Shown here piece by piece: positions 8,740 to 16,158 of a stretch of 34,938 nt of DNA. The number at the start of each line of letters is the position of its first letter. Position 1 is the first letter of the stretch. The notes under the pieces were generated by a model, which saw nothing but the letters and a program-made list of their open reading frames with translations, ran no database searches and was not told the DNA's origin. Made by a program: the position numbers and the translations under genes. This stretch comes from Bacteroidota bacterium (GTDB lineage: Bacteria > Bacteroidota > Bacteroidia > JABEUT01), in contig JABDCA010000029.1 in the NCBI GenBank assembly GCA_013288345.1, forward strand, positions 1 through 34,938. Direction: 5' to 3'.

Positions 8740-8757
8740 GCGGGTATATTTACCCGT
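8740..8757 (+). other. Small hairpin after rny
   Basis: The arms GCGGGTA and TACCCGT (one G-T pair) flank a TATT loop. There is no clear T-tract, so it is not a standard terminator. It overlaps TATATTTA, one base off the -7 consensus, and lies 20 bases before the glycosyltransferase start, so it could be a weak terminator or part of that gene's promoter. Confidence 0.3.
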
Positions 8758-8777
8758 AATTATTTGCGGGAGTATAT

Positions 8778-9884
8778 ATGGCCAAAATCCTATTCTTAGC
8801 TGACATAAACTCGGCACACACATCTAAGTGGGCTCTGTCATTGGCAGCTAAAGGTTTTCAAATAAGTATCTTCAGTCTGAATAAGGCAAAAACAAATTGG
8901 TTTCTGGGCAATACAAACATCGAATACTTATCAGATAGTATTGCAACTGAAGTTGCATCAAAAAAAGAAGCAGGGAAGATATCTTATATCAAAGCTGTGG
9001 GGCCGCTCAAAAAAGTAATCAAGTCTTTCAAGCCTGATATTGTACACGCTCACTATGCCAGCAGTTATGGCTTATTAGGTGCACTTTCGGGTTTTCATCC
9101 TCTCATTACTTCAGTATGGGGAAGCGATGTATATGAGTTTCCAAAAAAATCATTTTTACATAAGCTTTTGTTTAAGCGGAATCTTAAAAAAGCCGATTGT
9201 GTATTGTCTACCAGCCAATCTATGACTACTGAAATAGCTAAATACACTGCGTCAAAAGTAGAGGTAACTCCTTTTGGTATCGATATTGATGTATTTAAGC
9301 CAATGAAGGTAAAATCGTTATTTAATGAAGGCGATATTATTGTTGGTACTATAAAATCATTAGAGCCAATCTATGGCATACAGTATTTAATCGAGGCATT
9401 TGATATTCTATGTCATAAGCATACCGACTTGCCTTTGAAGTTGCTTATCGTAGGAGGTGGTTCACAAGAGACCAACCTGAAACAATTGTGTGCAATGAGT
9501 GGCTTAAAAGACAAGGTAATATTTACCGGCCCTGTAGATTTTAAAGAGGTGCCTGCGTACCATAATATGCTTGATGTGTATGTGGCGCTTTCGGAAAGTG
9601 AGAGTTTTGGAGTTGCAGTTTTGGAGGCTTCAGCGTGTGGTAAGCCTGTTGTGGTTTCGAATGTTAGTGGCCTTACCGAAATAGTTGAAAATGGTACCAC
9701 AGGTATAATTGTTCCCCGCAGGAATGCAAAAGTTGCAGCAACTGCAATTGAAAAACTTATTAAGGATAAAGAGTACGCTTTAAAAATGGGCGAGAACGGA
9801 AGAAAGAGGGTAGAGGAACTATATAACTGGTCGAACAACATAAATGATATTGTTCAGATATATAATACTGTACTTAACCGGTAA
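8778..9884 (+). CDS. Glycosyltransferase family 4 (GT-B fold)
   Basis: 368 residues, ATG start. The N-terminal acceptor domain (ILFLADINSAHTSKWALSLAAKG, then PDIVHAHYASSYGLLG) and the C-terminal donor domain (VPAYHNMLDVYVALS, ESESFGVAVLEASACGKPVV, with the E-x7-E pair) are those of GT4 retaining glycosyltransferases. It should add a sugar from a nucleotide donor to a lipid-linked glycan on the cytoplasmic face of the membrane. Three bases separate it from the next glycosyltransferase. It is the first gene of the polysaccharide locus. Donor specificity cannot be read from the sequence. Confidence 0.85.
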   Translation: MAKILFLADINSAHTSKWALSLAAKGFQISIFSLNKAKTNWFLGNTNIEYLSDSIATEVASKKEAGKISYIKAVGPLKKVIKSFKPDIVHAHYASSYGLLGALSGFHPLITSVWGSDVYEFPKKSFLHKLLFKRNLKKADCVLSTSQSMTTEIAKYTASKVEVTPFGIDIDVFKPMKVKSLFNEGDIIVGTIKSLEPIYGIQYLIEAFDILCHKHTDLPLKLLIVGGGSQETNLKQLCAMSGLKDKVIFTGPVDFKEVPAYHNMLDVYVALSESESFGVAVLEASACGKPVVVSNVSGLTEIVENGTTGIIVPRRNAKVAATAIEKLIKDKEYALKMGENGRKRVEELYNWSNNINDIVQIYNTVLNR

Positions 9885-9887
9885 GGA

Positions 9888-11123
9888 ATGAAGCTTATTA
9901 TACTCACTCAATATTTCCCCCCTGAAGTTGGTGCACCACAAAACCGCCTTTACGAAATAGCGGTACGTTTAAAGCAAAAAGGTGTGGATATTGAAATCCT
10001 TACCACTATGCCCAATTACCCTAAAATGGAAATACATGAAGGGTATAAAGGCAAATGGTACGTAAAAGAAAATATGGACGGCATGACCGTGCATCGCTCG
10101 TGGATATGGGTAAGCAAAAGCAAAGGCATATTCTCAAGGCTAATGAATTATTTCTCTTTTGTGTTTTCCTCTATGTGGGTTGGTAGTTTTAAATTGGGCA
10201 AAGCAGATTACCTGCTTTGTGAATCTCCGCCACTGTTTTTGGGCCTTTCCGCATTGGTACTAAAATGGATCACTGGCGCTAAGCTTATCTTTAATGTATC
10301 TGACTTGTGGCCTGAAACGGCAGAGAAACTGGGGCTGATAAATAATCGCTTTCTGCTTTCTGTAACAAAAAAACTCGAGGAGCATTTATATAAAAAGGCA
10401 GTATTGGTAACCGGGCAAACACAAGGGATAGTGAAAAATATTCAAGATAGATTTCCCAGTAAACCCCTTTATTGGTTGCCTAATGGGGTTGATATGGCCT
10501 TTTACAATGAACAAGAGATTGAAAGTGGTTGGAGGGGAAAAAATGGTTTTGGTCCAGGCGATTTTATAGTACTATATGCCGGTATAATTGGCCATGCACA
10601 GGGGCTTGATGTGGCTTTGCATGCTGCACAGCAGACTAAAGAATATCCAATCAAATGGATTTTATTAGGCAGCGGTCCGGAGAAAGAAAGATTGGTAGCA
10701 CTTAAAGAACAAATGAAACTCGATAACCTGTTTTTCTTTGAACCATTACCCAAATCTTCTATGCCTGGCATTTGGAAGTCAGTTGATGTTTCACTCGTAC
10801 CTTTACGCCGTATTGATTTATTTAAAGGTGCTATACCATCTAAAATATTTGAATCGCTTGCTATGAAAAAGCCATTGTTATTAGGAGTAGAGGGCGAAGC
10901 AAAGGATTTATTTATTGATGAAGGCAAAGCAGGCCTTGCTTTTATTCCGGATGATGGTAATGATTTAGCTGATAAAGCAATGCAACTATATAATAACAGA
11001 ACCGAACTCGCTACACTGGGTGCAAATGGCCGTAATTATGTAAGCGTTAAATTTAACCGCGATACTATTGCAGCAAACTTTTATACGCTTCTTGCAAATT
11101 TGAACAATGGCACAGGTAAGTAA
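9888..11123 (+). CDS. Glycosyltransferase family 4, WbuB-like
   Basis: 411 residues. The start (LIILTQYFPPEVGAPQNRLYEIA), the middle (AKLIFNVSDLWPETAEKLGL) and LPNGVD fit the WbuB-like subgroup of GT4, which includes enzymes proposed to transfer N-acetylfucosamine in O-antigen synthesis. Sugar specificity here is inference. The E-x7-E pattern is looser than in the upstream enzyme (LFKGAIPSKIFESLAMKKPLLLG). Its stop overlaps the following membrane-protein gene by 17 bases, which supports one polysaccharide operon. Confidence 0.85.
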   Translation: MKLIILTQYFPPEVGAPQNRLYEIAVRLKQKGVDIEILTTMPNYPKMEIHEGYKGKWYVKENMDGMTVHRSWIWVSKSKGIFSRLMNYFSFVFSSMWVGSFKLGKADYLLCESPPLFLGLSALVLKWITGAKLIFNVSDLWPETAEKLGLINNRFLLSVTKKLEEHLYKKAVLVTGQTQGIVKNIQDRFPSKPLYWLPNGVDMAFYNEQEIESGWRGKNGFGPGDFIVLYAGIIGHAQGLDVALHAAQQTKEYPIKWILLGSGPEKERLVALKEQMKLDNLFFFEPLPKSSMPGIWKSVDVSLVPLRRIDLFKGAIPSKIFESLAMKKPLLLGVEGEAKDLFIDEGKAGLAFIPDDGNDLADKAMQLYNNRTELATLGANGRNYVSVKFNRDTIAANFYTLLANLNNGTGK

Positions 11124-12309
11124 AATAAAATATGCATTGCTTTGCCTGGTGCCATTTATGATGTGCGTTTACCAGTATGGAGCTGCATGGCCTACCATAG
11201 GGTACCTTGTGTTTTGGTTTATTGAGGGCGATTTAAAACGTAAAGGCAATGCCATTATAAAAAACAAATATGTATTGCTCTTTGCCGGTTTTTATTTGCT
11301 GTATGCAATAAGCATGTTATTTACCTATAAGTCCGATAATAGCCTATCTGCATTGCAAGTAAAACTTAGTCTTTTTGTATTCCCCTTGTTATTGATTTCA
11401 GAAGGGGAGATAGATATAAAGAAACAGAAAATGTTCATCTATTCATTTATAGTGGGTTGTGTGGTAACTGGCCTCATTTGCATTGGATACGCTACATGGA
11501 ATCTTTTTGCAAACAACATTTTCGAGTTTCAATATATGAAGTACTCAATTTTGTTGCACCCCAGTTACTATTCCATGTATATAGATATGGCTATGGTATT
11601 CACTTTTTATCTTTTTACTACAAATGCAATTGTATTAAATAAGTTAGAGAAGCGCTTTCTTGTGTTTTCTATCTTATTCCTTTTGTTTACCCTTGTCCTG
11701 TTGCAATCTAAAATGGGTATGTTCATCTCTGCCGGGGTGTTTGCTTTGCTTTTGGTAAGATATAGTATGATGCGCAGCTATAAGTCGGCGGCCTGGTTAT
11801 TAGGTGCAATGCTGATTGTTTATTTTACCACTTTTCATTTTTTAATTGGTGGCAGATCAAGGGTTGTAGGTGCTGCTGATGTGATTAAGACCAATCAAAT
11901 AAGTGCAGGTTCTACTGAGTCTACCCAGGTAAGGTATTATGTATGGAAGGCTGCTTTAGAAGTAATAAAAGAACACCCTATTGTGGGAGTTGGCACAGGT
12001 AATTCATCAGAAGTATTGGTAAAGCAATATTTGCAAGATGGCTATACGGGTGCAGCAAAAGAAAACCTGAATGCTCACAATCAATATTTGCAGACTACAG
12101 TAGTAATGGGAGTGGTAGGCCTTTTAACTCTTCTGGCTTGCCTGTTGTTCCCATTTATTAAAACTATAAAGGAAAAACGTTTTGTTTACGGAATGTTCCT
12201 GGCCATTGTAGCTGCTAACTTTTTGGTTGAGGCCATGCTCGAAACGCAAAGTGGTACAATATTCTACGGACTGTTCAATTCGTTGCTTATGTTTAATTTT
12301 GTAATATAA
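11107..12309 (+). CDS. O-antigen ligase/polymerase-like membrane protein
   Basis: 400 residues with about ten to twelve hydrophobic segments. A larger loop after the middle contains RYYVWKAALEVIKEHPIVGVGTGN followed by LNAHNQYLQ, the Wzy_C pattern shared by WaaL ligases and Wzy polymerases, with the conserved Arg and His. It would either join undecaprenyl-linked glycan to a lipid acceptor or polymerise repeat units at the periplasmic face. Which of the two cannot be told from sequence. Starts inside the end of the preceding glycosyltransferase gene. Confidence 0.8.
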   Translation: MAQVSKIKYALLCLVPFMMCVYQYGAAWPTIGYLVFWFIEGDLKRKGNAIIKNKYVLLFAGFYLLYAISMLFTYKSDNSLSALQVKLSLFVFPLLLISEGEIDIKKQKMFIYSFIVGCVVTGLICIGYATWNLFANNIFEFQYMKYSILLHPSYYSMYIDMAMVFTFYLFTTNAIVLNKLEKRFLVFSILFLLFTLVLLQSKMGMFISAGVFALLLVRYSMMRSYKSAAWLLGAMLIVYFTTFHFLIGGRSRVVGAADVIKTNQISAGSTESTQVRYYVWKAALEVIKEHPIVGVGTGNSSEVLVKQYLQDGYTGAAKENLNAHNQYLQTTVVMGVVGLLTLLACLLFPFIKTIKEKRFVYGMFLAIVAANFLVEAMLETQSGTIFYGLFNSLLMFNFVI

Positions 12310-12318
12310 ATTGATACT

Positions 12319-13524
12319 ATGATAAGCTTTTCGCCCCCACGTATTGATGAGAAAATAGTGCAAGCTGTTTCTGAAGTATTGCGTTCTGGCTGGATAACCA
12401 CAGGGCCCAAGACAAAGCTGTTTGAAAAAAAGATAGCTGAATACTGTGGTGTGCAGTCTGTGTTATGCCTTAATTCGGCCACTGCAGGATTGGAATTAGC
12501 TTTGCGTTGGTATGGAGTAGGAGCAGGCGATGAAGTTATTTTGCCTGCATATACTTATGCTGCTACTGCTAATGTGGTAATGCATTGTGGTGCAACGCCT
12601 GTTTTGGCTGATGTAAATAAAGACGATTTTAATATTTCACTTGCTGAGATTGAAAAGAAGATAACCAATAAGACCAAGGTAGTAATGCCTGTTGATTTTG
12701 GTGGCTTGCCTTGCGACTATAATACCATAATGAAATTGGCAGAAGCCAAGAAAGGTAAGTTCATTGCTAAAGGTGAGAATCAAAAGAAACTTGGACGTAT
12801 TTTAGTTTTGGCCGATGCTGCGCATTCATTTGGTGCATGGTATAATGGTAAGCGCACAGGAGTATTGACAGATATATCGGTGTTCTCTTTCCATGCAGTA
12901 AAAAATCTAACCACTGCCGAAGGTGGTGCCATGGCCTTTAACCTGCCTGCACCGTTTAGCAATGATGATGTATATAAGAGTCTTTGTGTTACATCACTAC
13001 ATGGGCAGAATAAAGATGCTTTAGCTAAAAGCCAGAAAGGTAATTGGAAGTACGATATTATTGAGCCTGGTTACAAATGCAACATGACCGATATTATGGC
13101 TGTTATTGGTATGATTGAGCTGGAGCGATATAGCGATGATACATTGATACGCAGGAAGACAATTGTGGAGGCGTACTACAAAGCTCTTGCTAAATATAAC
13201 TGGGCAGAATTACCTCTATTTAAGGATGCTAACAGGGAATCCTCGTATCATTTGTTTCCATTAAGGATAAAGGGCATTAGTGAAGAAAAGCGTGATGCGA
13301 TAATTCAGAAAATATTTGATTGCGATGTATCGGTAAACGTGCATTTTATACCATTGCCTATGCTGAGTTTTTATAAGAACTTAGGATATAACATCAAGGA
13401 CTATCCTGTTGCATACGACAATTTTTCCCGCGAAATATCATTGCCTGTTTTTTACGACCTTACTGATGAGCAGGTTAAAACTGTGGTTTATGCAGTTGTG
13501 AAATCAGTACAAGAGATTATTTAA
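12319..13524 (+). CDS. DegT/DnrJ/EryC1/StrS-family sugar aminotransferase
   Basis: 401 residues, a PLP enzyme of fold type I. The Schiff-base lysine is K195 in FSFHAVKNLTTAEGG; LADAAHSFGAWYNG supplies the Asp for the PLP ring nitrogen; ITTGPKTKLFE and LNSATAGLELAL are N-terminal family motifs. Such enzymes transfer an amino group from glutamate or glutamine to a keto-sugar nucleotide, making an amino sugar for surface glycans. It has a short insert around residues 140-155 (KKGKFIAKGENQKK) compared with the plain family pattern. It lies nine bases after the ligase-like gene. Confidence 0.88.
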   Translation: MISFSPPRIDEKIVQAVSEVLRSGWITTGPKTKLFEKKIAEYCGVQSVLCLNSATAGLELALRWYGVGAGDEVILPAYTYAATANVVMHCGATPVLADVNKDDFNISLAEIEKKITNKTKVVMPVDFGGLPCDYNTIMKLAEAKKGKFIAKGENQKKLGRILVLADAAHSFGAWYNGKRTGVLTDISVFSFHAVKNLTTAEGGAMAFNLPAPFSNDDVYKSLCVTSLHGQNKDALAKSQKGNWKYDIIEPGYKCNMTDIMAVIGMIELERYSDDTLIRRKTIVEAYYKALAKYNWAELPLFKDANRESSYHLFPLRIKGISEEKRDAIIQKIFDCDVSVNVHFIPLPMLSFYKNLGYNIKDYPVAYDNFSREISLPVFYDLTDEQVKTVVYAVVKSVQEII

Positions 13525-13531
13525 TATTTTA

Positions 13532-13608
13532 TGCCACTAAAACACAAAATCTCTAAATCCCACAAAGTTTTTTTAGTGGATTTTGGTGTCTTGGTGTTTT
13601 TGTGGCAA
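13532..13608. repeat. Imperfect inverted repeat in the polysaccharide operon
   Basis: The left half (TGCCACTAAAACACAAA...) and the reverse complement of the right half (TGCCACAAAAACACCAAG...) align over about 35 bases with several mismatches, so the unit can form a long hairpin. It occupies most of the 102-bp gap between the aminotransferase and the sugar transferase. It resembles the CCACAAAGACACCAAG-type dispersed repeats common in environmental bacterial genomes. No coding potential. Confidence 0.65.
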
Positions 13609-13626
13609 TGATTTTTTGATGATTAG

Positions 13627-14214
13627 ATGATAAAAAGACTTTTCGATATAATAACAGCCCTAATTGGTATTATAATCCTTTCTCCTTTTTTATTCATAAT
13701 TGCCTTACTCGTTATCATTGATTCTCGCGGAGGAATATTTTATAAACAAGTTAGAGTAGGTAAGGATATGAAGGAATTTAAGCTCTTTAAGTTTCGCACC
13801 ATGTTTACTGATGCCGATAAAAAAGGTTTGCTTACTGTGGGTATGCGCGATAACCGCATTACCCGAATGGGTTATTATTTGCGCAAGTACAAATTAGATG
13901 AACTGCCACAACTGTTTAATGTGCTTATAGGCAATATGAGCATGGTAGGCCCGCGCCCTGAGGTGCCCAAGTATGTGGCCATGTATAGCGATGAACAAAA
14001 GAAAGTGTTGAGTGTTAAACCCGGCATTACTGACTACGCCTCTATTGTGTATGCCAACGAAAATGAAATATTGGCAAATGCTCCAAACCCTGAAGATGTT
14101 TACATAAGCAAAATAATGCCCTCTAAACTCAAACTAAACCTTAAGTATATTGATGAAATGGGGCTAATGACGGACTTGGGTATTATAGTTAAGACGCTGG
14201 GGAAGGTGTTTTAA
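13627..14214 (+). CDS. Initiating sugar-phosphate transferase (PglC/WcaJ-type phosphoglycosyl transferase)
   Basis: 195 residues, the length of the small monotopic phosphoglycosyl transferases. It has one N-terminal hydrophobic helix with a central Pro ([15 protein letters not shown]), the conserved FKFRTM motif, [21 protein letters not shown] with the catalytic Asp-Glu pair, and [13 protein letters not shown]. It moves a sugar phosphate from a nucleotide sugar to undecaprenyl phosphate, the first step of repeat-unit assembly. The stop overlaps, tail to tail, the stop of the minus-strand gene that follows. A repeat separates it from the upstream aminotransferase gene. Confidence 0.93.
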   Translation: MIKRLFDIITALIGIIILSPFLFIIALLVIIDSRGGIFYKQVRVGKDMKEFKLFKFRTMFTDADKKGLLTVGMRDNRITRMGYYLRKYKLDELPQLFNVLIGNMSMVGPRPEVPKYVAMYSDEQKKVLSVKPGITDYASIVYANENEILANAPNPEDVYISKIMPSKLKLNLKYIDEMGLMTDLGIIVKTLGKVF

Positions 14215-14903
14215 AACGAAGGGCAGCCCATGACGACATGTCGTTTCCAACCTTTTTCCTGTTTAAGAACCACCTTGAAATCTGCATCTGGCATTTCAAA
14301 AGGTATGAAAGTAAAAGTTCTCCTTTTGTATAAAGAGCAGTAAACAATTATCGTTATTTTTTTCTTTGATAAACTGTCTGGTATTGGTAAGTCGAATCTG
14401 CCATTCGAGTCAGTTTCTGTATAAATACCCTGATCTTTTATGCTAATCCCAGCATGAGCTATCGGTTCTTTTGTCTTTTTGTCAATTATTATTCCAGGTA
14501 TACTTAACTCACTATGGGTATTTTCTTTTTTCTCCTTTTTGTCTTGGCTAATATTGTTTTGTACGGGTGTATGAGTAGGTGTACTTGTTTGCCCATTTGC
14601 ACTTGTTGCAACTCCTGCTAACAAAGCTGCACTTAGTAATGCTCTGTTAAGTAATGTATTTGTTTTCTCCGGTGCAATTGTCATTGGCCTGTTTAGCTGA
14701 TAATTCTCAAACATACCGCACAGCTTACCTTTTGACTTAAGCAAAAAATCAACCAGTTCTTTATCTGTATAATTAGTAAAGTCAATAACAGTAAAATCGC
14801 AATTACTGCAATGGCGCCCACTTGCATTAGGTGTCATATCGTCCCAATCCCTCTTTTTACATGGGTTAGGCATAATAACTGTTATATCTTTTGGCTTCTT
14901 CAT
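14211..14903 (-). CDS. Membrane protein with N-terminal four-Cys motif and C-terminal carboxypeptidase-regulatory-like domain
   Basis: 230 residues. The N-terminal 65 residues have C15, W20-x2-M23, GRHC32-x2-C35, VIDFT and C62, a pattern that looks like a small metal-binding or redox module. A hydrophobic segment follows (residues ~85-105, ALLSAALLAGVATSANG), then a Thr/Lys-rich linker, then a beta-sandwich of the carboxypeptidase regulatory type (IPGIIIDKKTKEPIAHAGISI...TDSNGRFDLPIPD). The topology implied is Cys module inside, beta domain in the periplasm. It is the third gene of a tightly packed minus-strand group, one base after the preceding stop. Function is not known to me. Confidence 0.75.
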   Translation of the reverse strand: MKKPKDITVIMPNPCKKRDWDDMTPNASGRHCSNCDFTVIDFTNYTDKELVDFLLKSKGKLCGMFENYQLNRPMTIAPEKTNTLLNRALLSAALLAGVATSANGQTSTPTHTPVQNNISQDKKEKKENTHSELSIPGIIIDKKTKEPIAHAGISIKDQGIYTETDSNGRFDLPIPDSLSKKKITIIVYCSLYKRRTFTFIPFEMPDADFKVVLKQEKGWKRHVVMGCPSF

Positions 14904-14904
14904 T

Positions 14905-15330
14905 TTATAAGAACCTCACAATACTCGGGCTACTATATTCTTCCATCTGTATTTTCACCTTAGCGGGTAGTTTCCAAGTCTTTACTTCAATTGTTTTACT
15001 TAGGTAATGATTTTTGTAAAATAATAATGTCAATTTTTTCCCTATCATGCTATCAGGTAAAAACAATTCAAATCTTCCGCAGCTATCTGTTTGAACTCCA
15101 ACGCCGTTAACTATACTATCAACACCTCTCATGGTTTCTTCTTTTTTCGCGCCTCTGGTCATAACCAGTACTCCTGATATAGCTGTCTTTGACTTCCACA
15201 CGGTTACTATACCTCGTATACGGTGTTTTGCAGAATCGAGATGCTTACCGTTATTGGCTTGTTTTTGTGCAATAATAGGTGTTGAAATTATAATGAATAG
15301 AAAATAAAATAATTGATGCTTTAATTTCAT
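14905..15330 (-). CDS. Exported carboxypeptidase-regulatory-like beta-domain protein
   Basis: 141 residues from the ATG at 15330. An N-terminal signal peptide (LKHQLFYFLFIIISTPIIAQ) precedes a beta-rich domain (IRGIVTVWKSKTAISGVLVMTRG...VQTDSCGRFELFLPDSMIGKK) of the same type as the C-terminal half of the downstream neighbour, with the shared TDSxGRFxLxxPDS stretch. The reading frame extends back to a TTG two codons earlier, but the ATG overlaps the upstream stop in an ATGA arrangement, so it was chosen. Periplasmic or surface location is likely. The role is unknown. Confidence 0.75.
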   Translation of the reverse strand: MKLKHQLFYFLFIIISTPIIAQKQANNGKHLDSAKHRIRGIVTVWKSKTAISGVLVMTRGAKKEETMRGVDSIVNGVGVQTDSCGRFELFLPDSMIGKKLTLLFYKNHYLSKTIEVKTWKLPAKVKIQMEEYSSPSIVRFL

Positions 15331-15773
15331 CTGCAATTATTACCGGTCAATGGAATACTCGGTTTCGTCATCCATAATTGGGGCTCCCGAACATAAAATG
15401 GATGTTCCGTAGTTGCAAACCATGATGACCAATTATCATATTGAGCAGGTATATTACCTGTATAGTTCAAAAATCTTTCTACTTCCATATCATTAGTTTT
15501 TATGAGAGTAGGGCATATTTTTACACCATCGATTATTAAAGTAGTTATACATACCCTTTGACCACCGTCTCTCATAAATGTATTGTTTGCAGAATCTGTT
15601 TTGATTGCGGTAGGAGTTGTGTTGTTTTCCGGATATACAATTCGTGAACGCAGTTTCCTGAGTAATTCTTTATATTCTTTTGTAGTGTCAGGTATAGTTT
15701 GAGAGATTGCTCTTGATGAAATAAAGAAAGCAATTACACCAAGTAAAAAACAGGAAATTTGTTTTGATTTCAT
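15327..15773 (-). CDS. Exported hypothetical protein
   Basis: 148 residues. Signal peptide at the N-terminus (ISCFLLGVIAFFISSRAISQ). The mature part has no family I recognise; it contains two Cys (RVCITTLIIDGVKICP) that could form a disulphide, one C-terminal Cys, and several Trp near the end (YDNWSSWF, QLWM). It is the first gene of the three-gene group 15773-14211 and overlaps the next by four bases. The neighbours are both carboxypeptidase-regulatory-like proteins, so it may work with them in the envelope. Confidence 0.65.
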   Translation of the reverse strand: MKSKQISCFLLGVIAFFISSRAISQTIPDTTKEYKELLRKLRSRIVYPENNTTPTAIKTDSANNTFMRDGGQRVCITTLIIDGVKICPTLIKTNDMEVERFLNYTGNIPAQYDNWSSWFATTEHPFYVREPQLWMTKPSIPLTGNNCR

Positions 15774-15829
15774 TCTTGTGGATTTGATAAGCGAATGTAG
15801 GAAAACAAAAAGAGAAAAACAATGGCTGC

Positions 15830-16027
15830 TTAGCGTAGGCTTTGCCCCATTATTCCTTTAACAATCATGAAGACTCCTATACCCAAAAGTAAAGTGCCAA
15901 AGAAGATACTCTTGTAAACCTGTGCCCTATTATTTTTCATAACCGCCCAGTTCTTGTAATCATCATACAAAATATATGCTGCAAGGCTTATTGCACCAAG
16001 GCCTAATAGTAAAAGCGTGAAATTCAT
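15830..16027 (-). CDS. Small two-TM membrane protein
   Basis: 65 residues: a hydrophobic helix (FTLLLLGLGAISLAAYILY), a polar loop (DDYKNWAVMKNNRAQVYK) and a second hydrophobic helix (SIFFGTLLLGIGVFMIVKGIM). No known family. Its pattern of two clean helices and a charged loop suggests a real gene rather than chance. A TAAGTTTG element lies four bases before the ATG, so the transcript may be leaderless or the match may be accidental. Confidence 0.55.
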   Translation of the reverse strand: MNFTLLLLGLGAISLAAYILYDDYKNWAVMKNNRAQVYKSIFFGTLLLGIGVFMIVKGIMGQSLR

Positions 16028-16031
16028 AGTG

Positions 16032-16039
16032 CAAACTTA
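16032..16039 (-). promoter_or_regulatory. -7 element before the small membrane protein
   Basis: The minus strand reads TAAGTTTG, a full match to TAnnTTTG. Only four bases separate it from the ATG at 16027, which would require a leaderless message. Confidence 0.3.
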
Positions 16040-16087
16040 CAGTTTTAAAGGGATAGATATAATTCACTTCGATTTATCTGGCGATAG

Positions 16088-16150
16088 ACAGGCAAGCTCA
16101 GTGTGACTTATTTCGGAATTCGATATTGGATGTTCAATATTCGATATTCA
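16088..16150. repeat. Repeat fragments in the gap before the metallophosphoesterase gene
   Basis: Bases 16088-16107 end in CAAGCTCAGTGTGAC, resembling the inner unit of the repeat at 1939-1986. Next to it, 16120-16150 has two copies of CGATATT in a stretch of TTCAATATTCGATATTC type. Both types of sequence are known as dispersed intergenic repeats. The rest of the 131-bp gap shows nothing else. Confidence 0.4.
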
Positions 16151-16158
16151 AACTGAAT

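Noticed and set aside
9413-9841. Antisense 142-residue ORF in the first glycosyltransferase gene
   Set aside because: It is a mirror of a well-supported GT4 gene and has no motif of its own; the same holds for other antisense ORFs over rny, coaBC and the TonB receptor.
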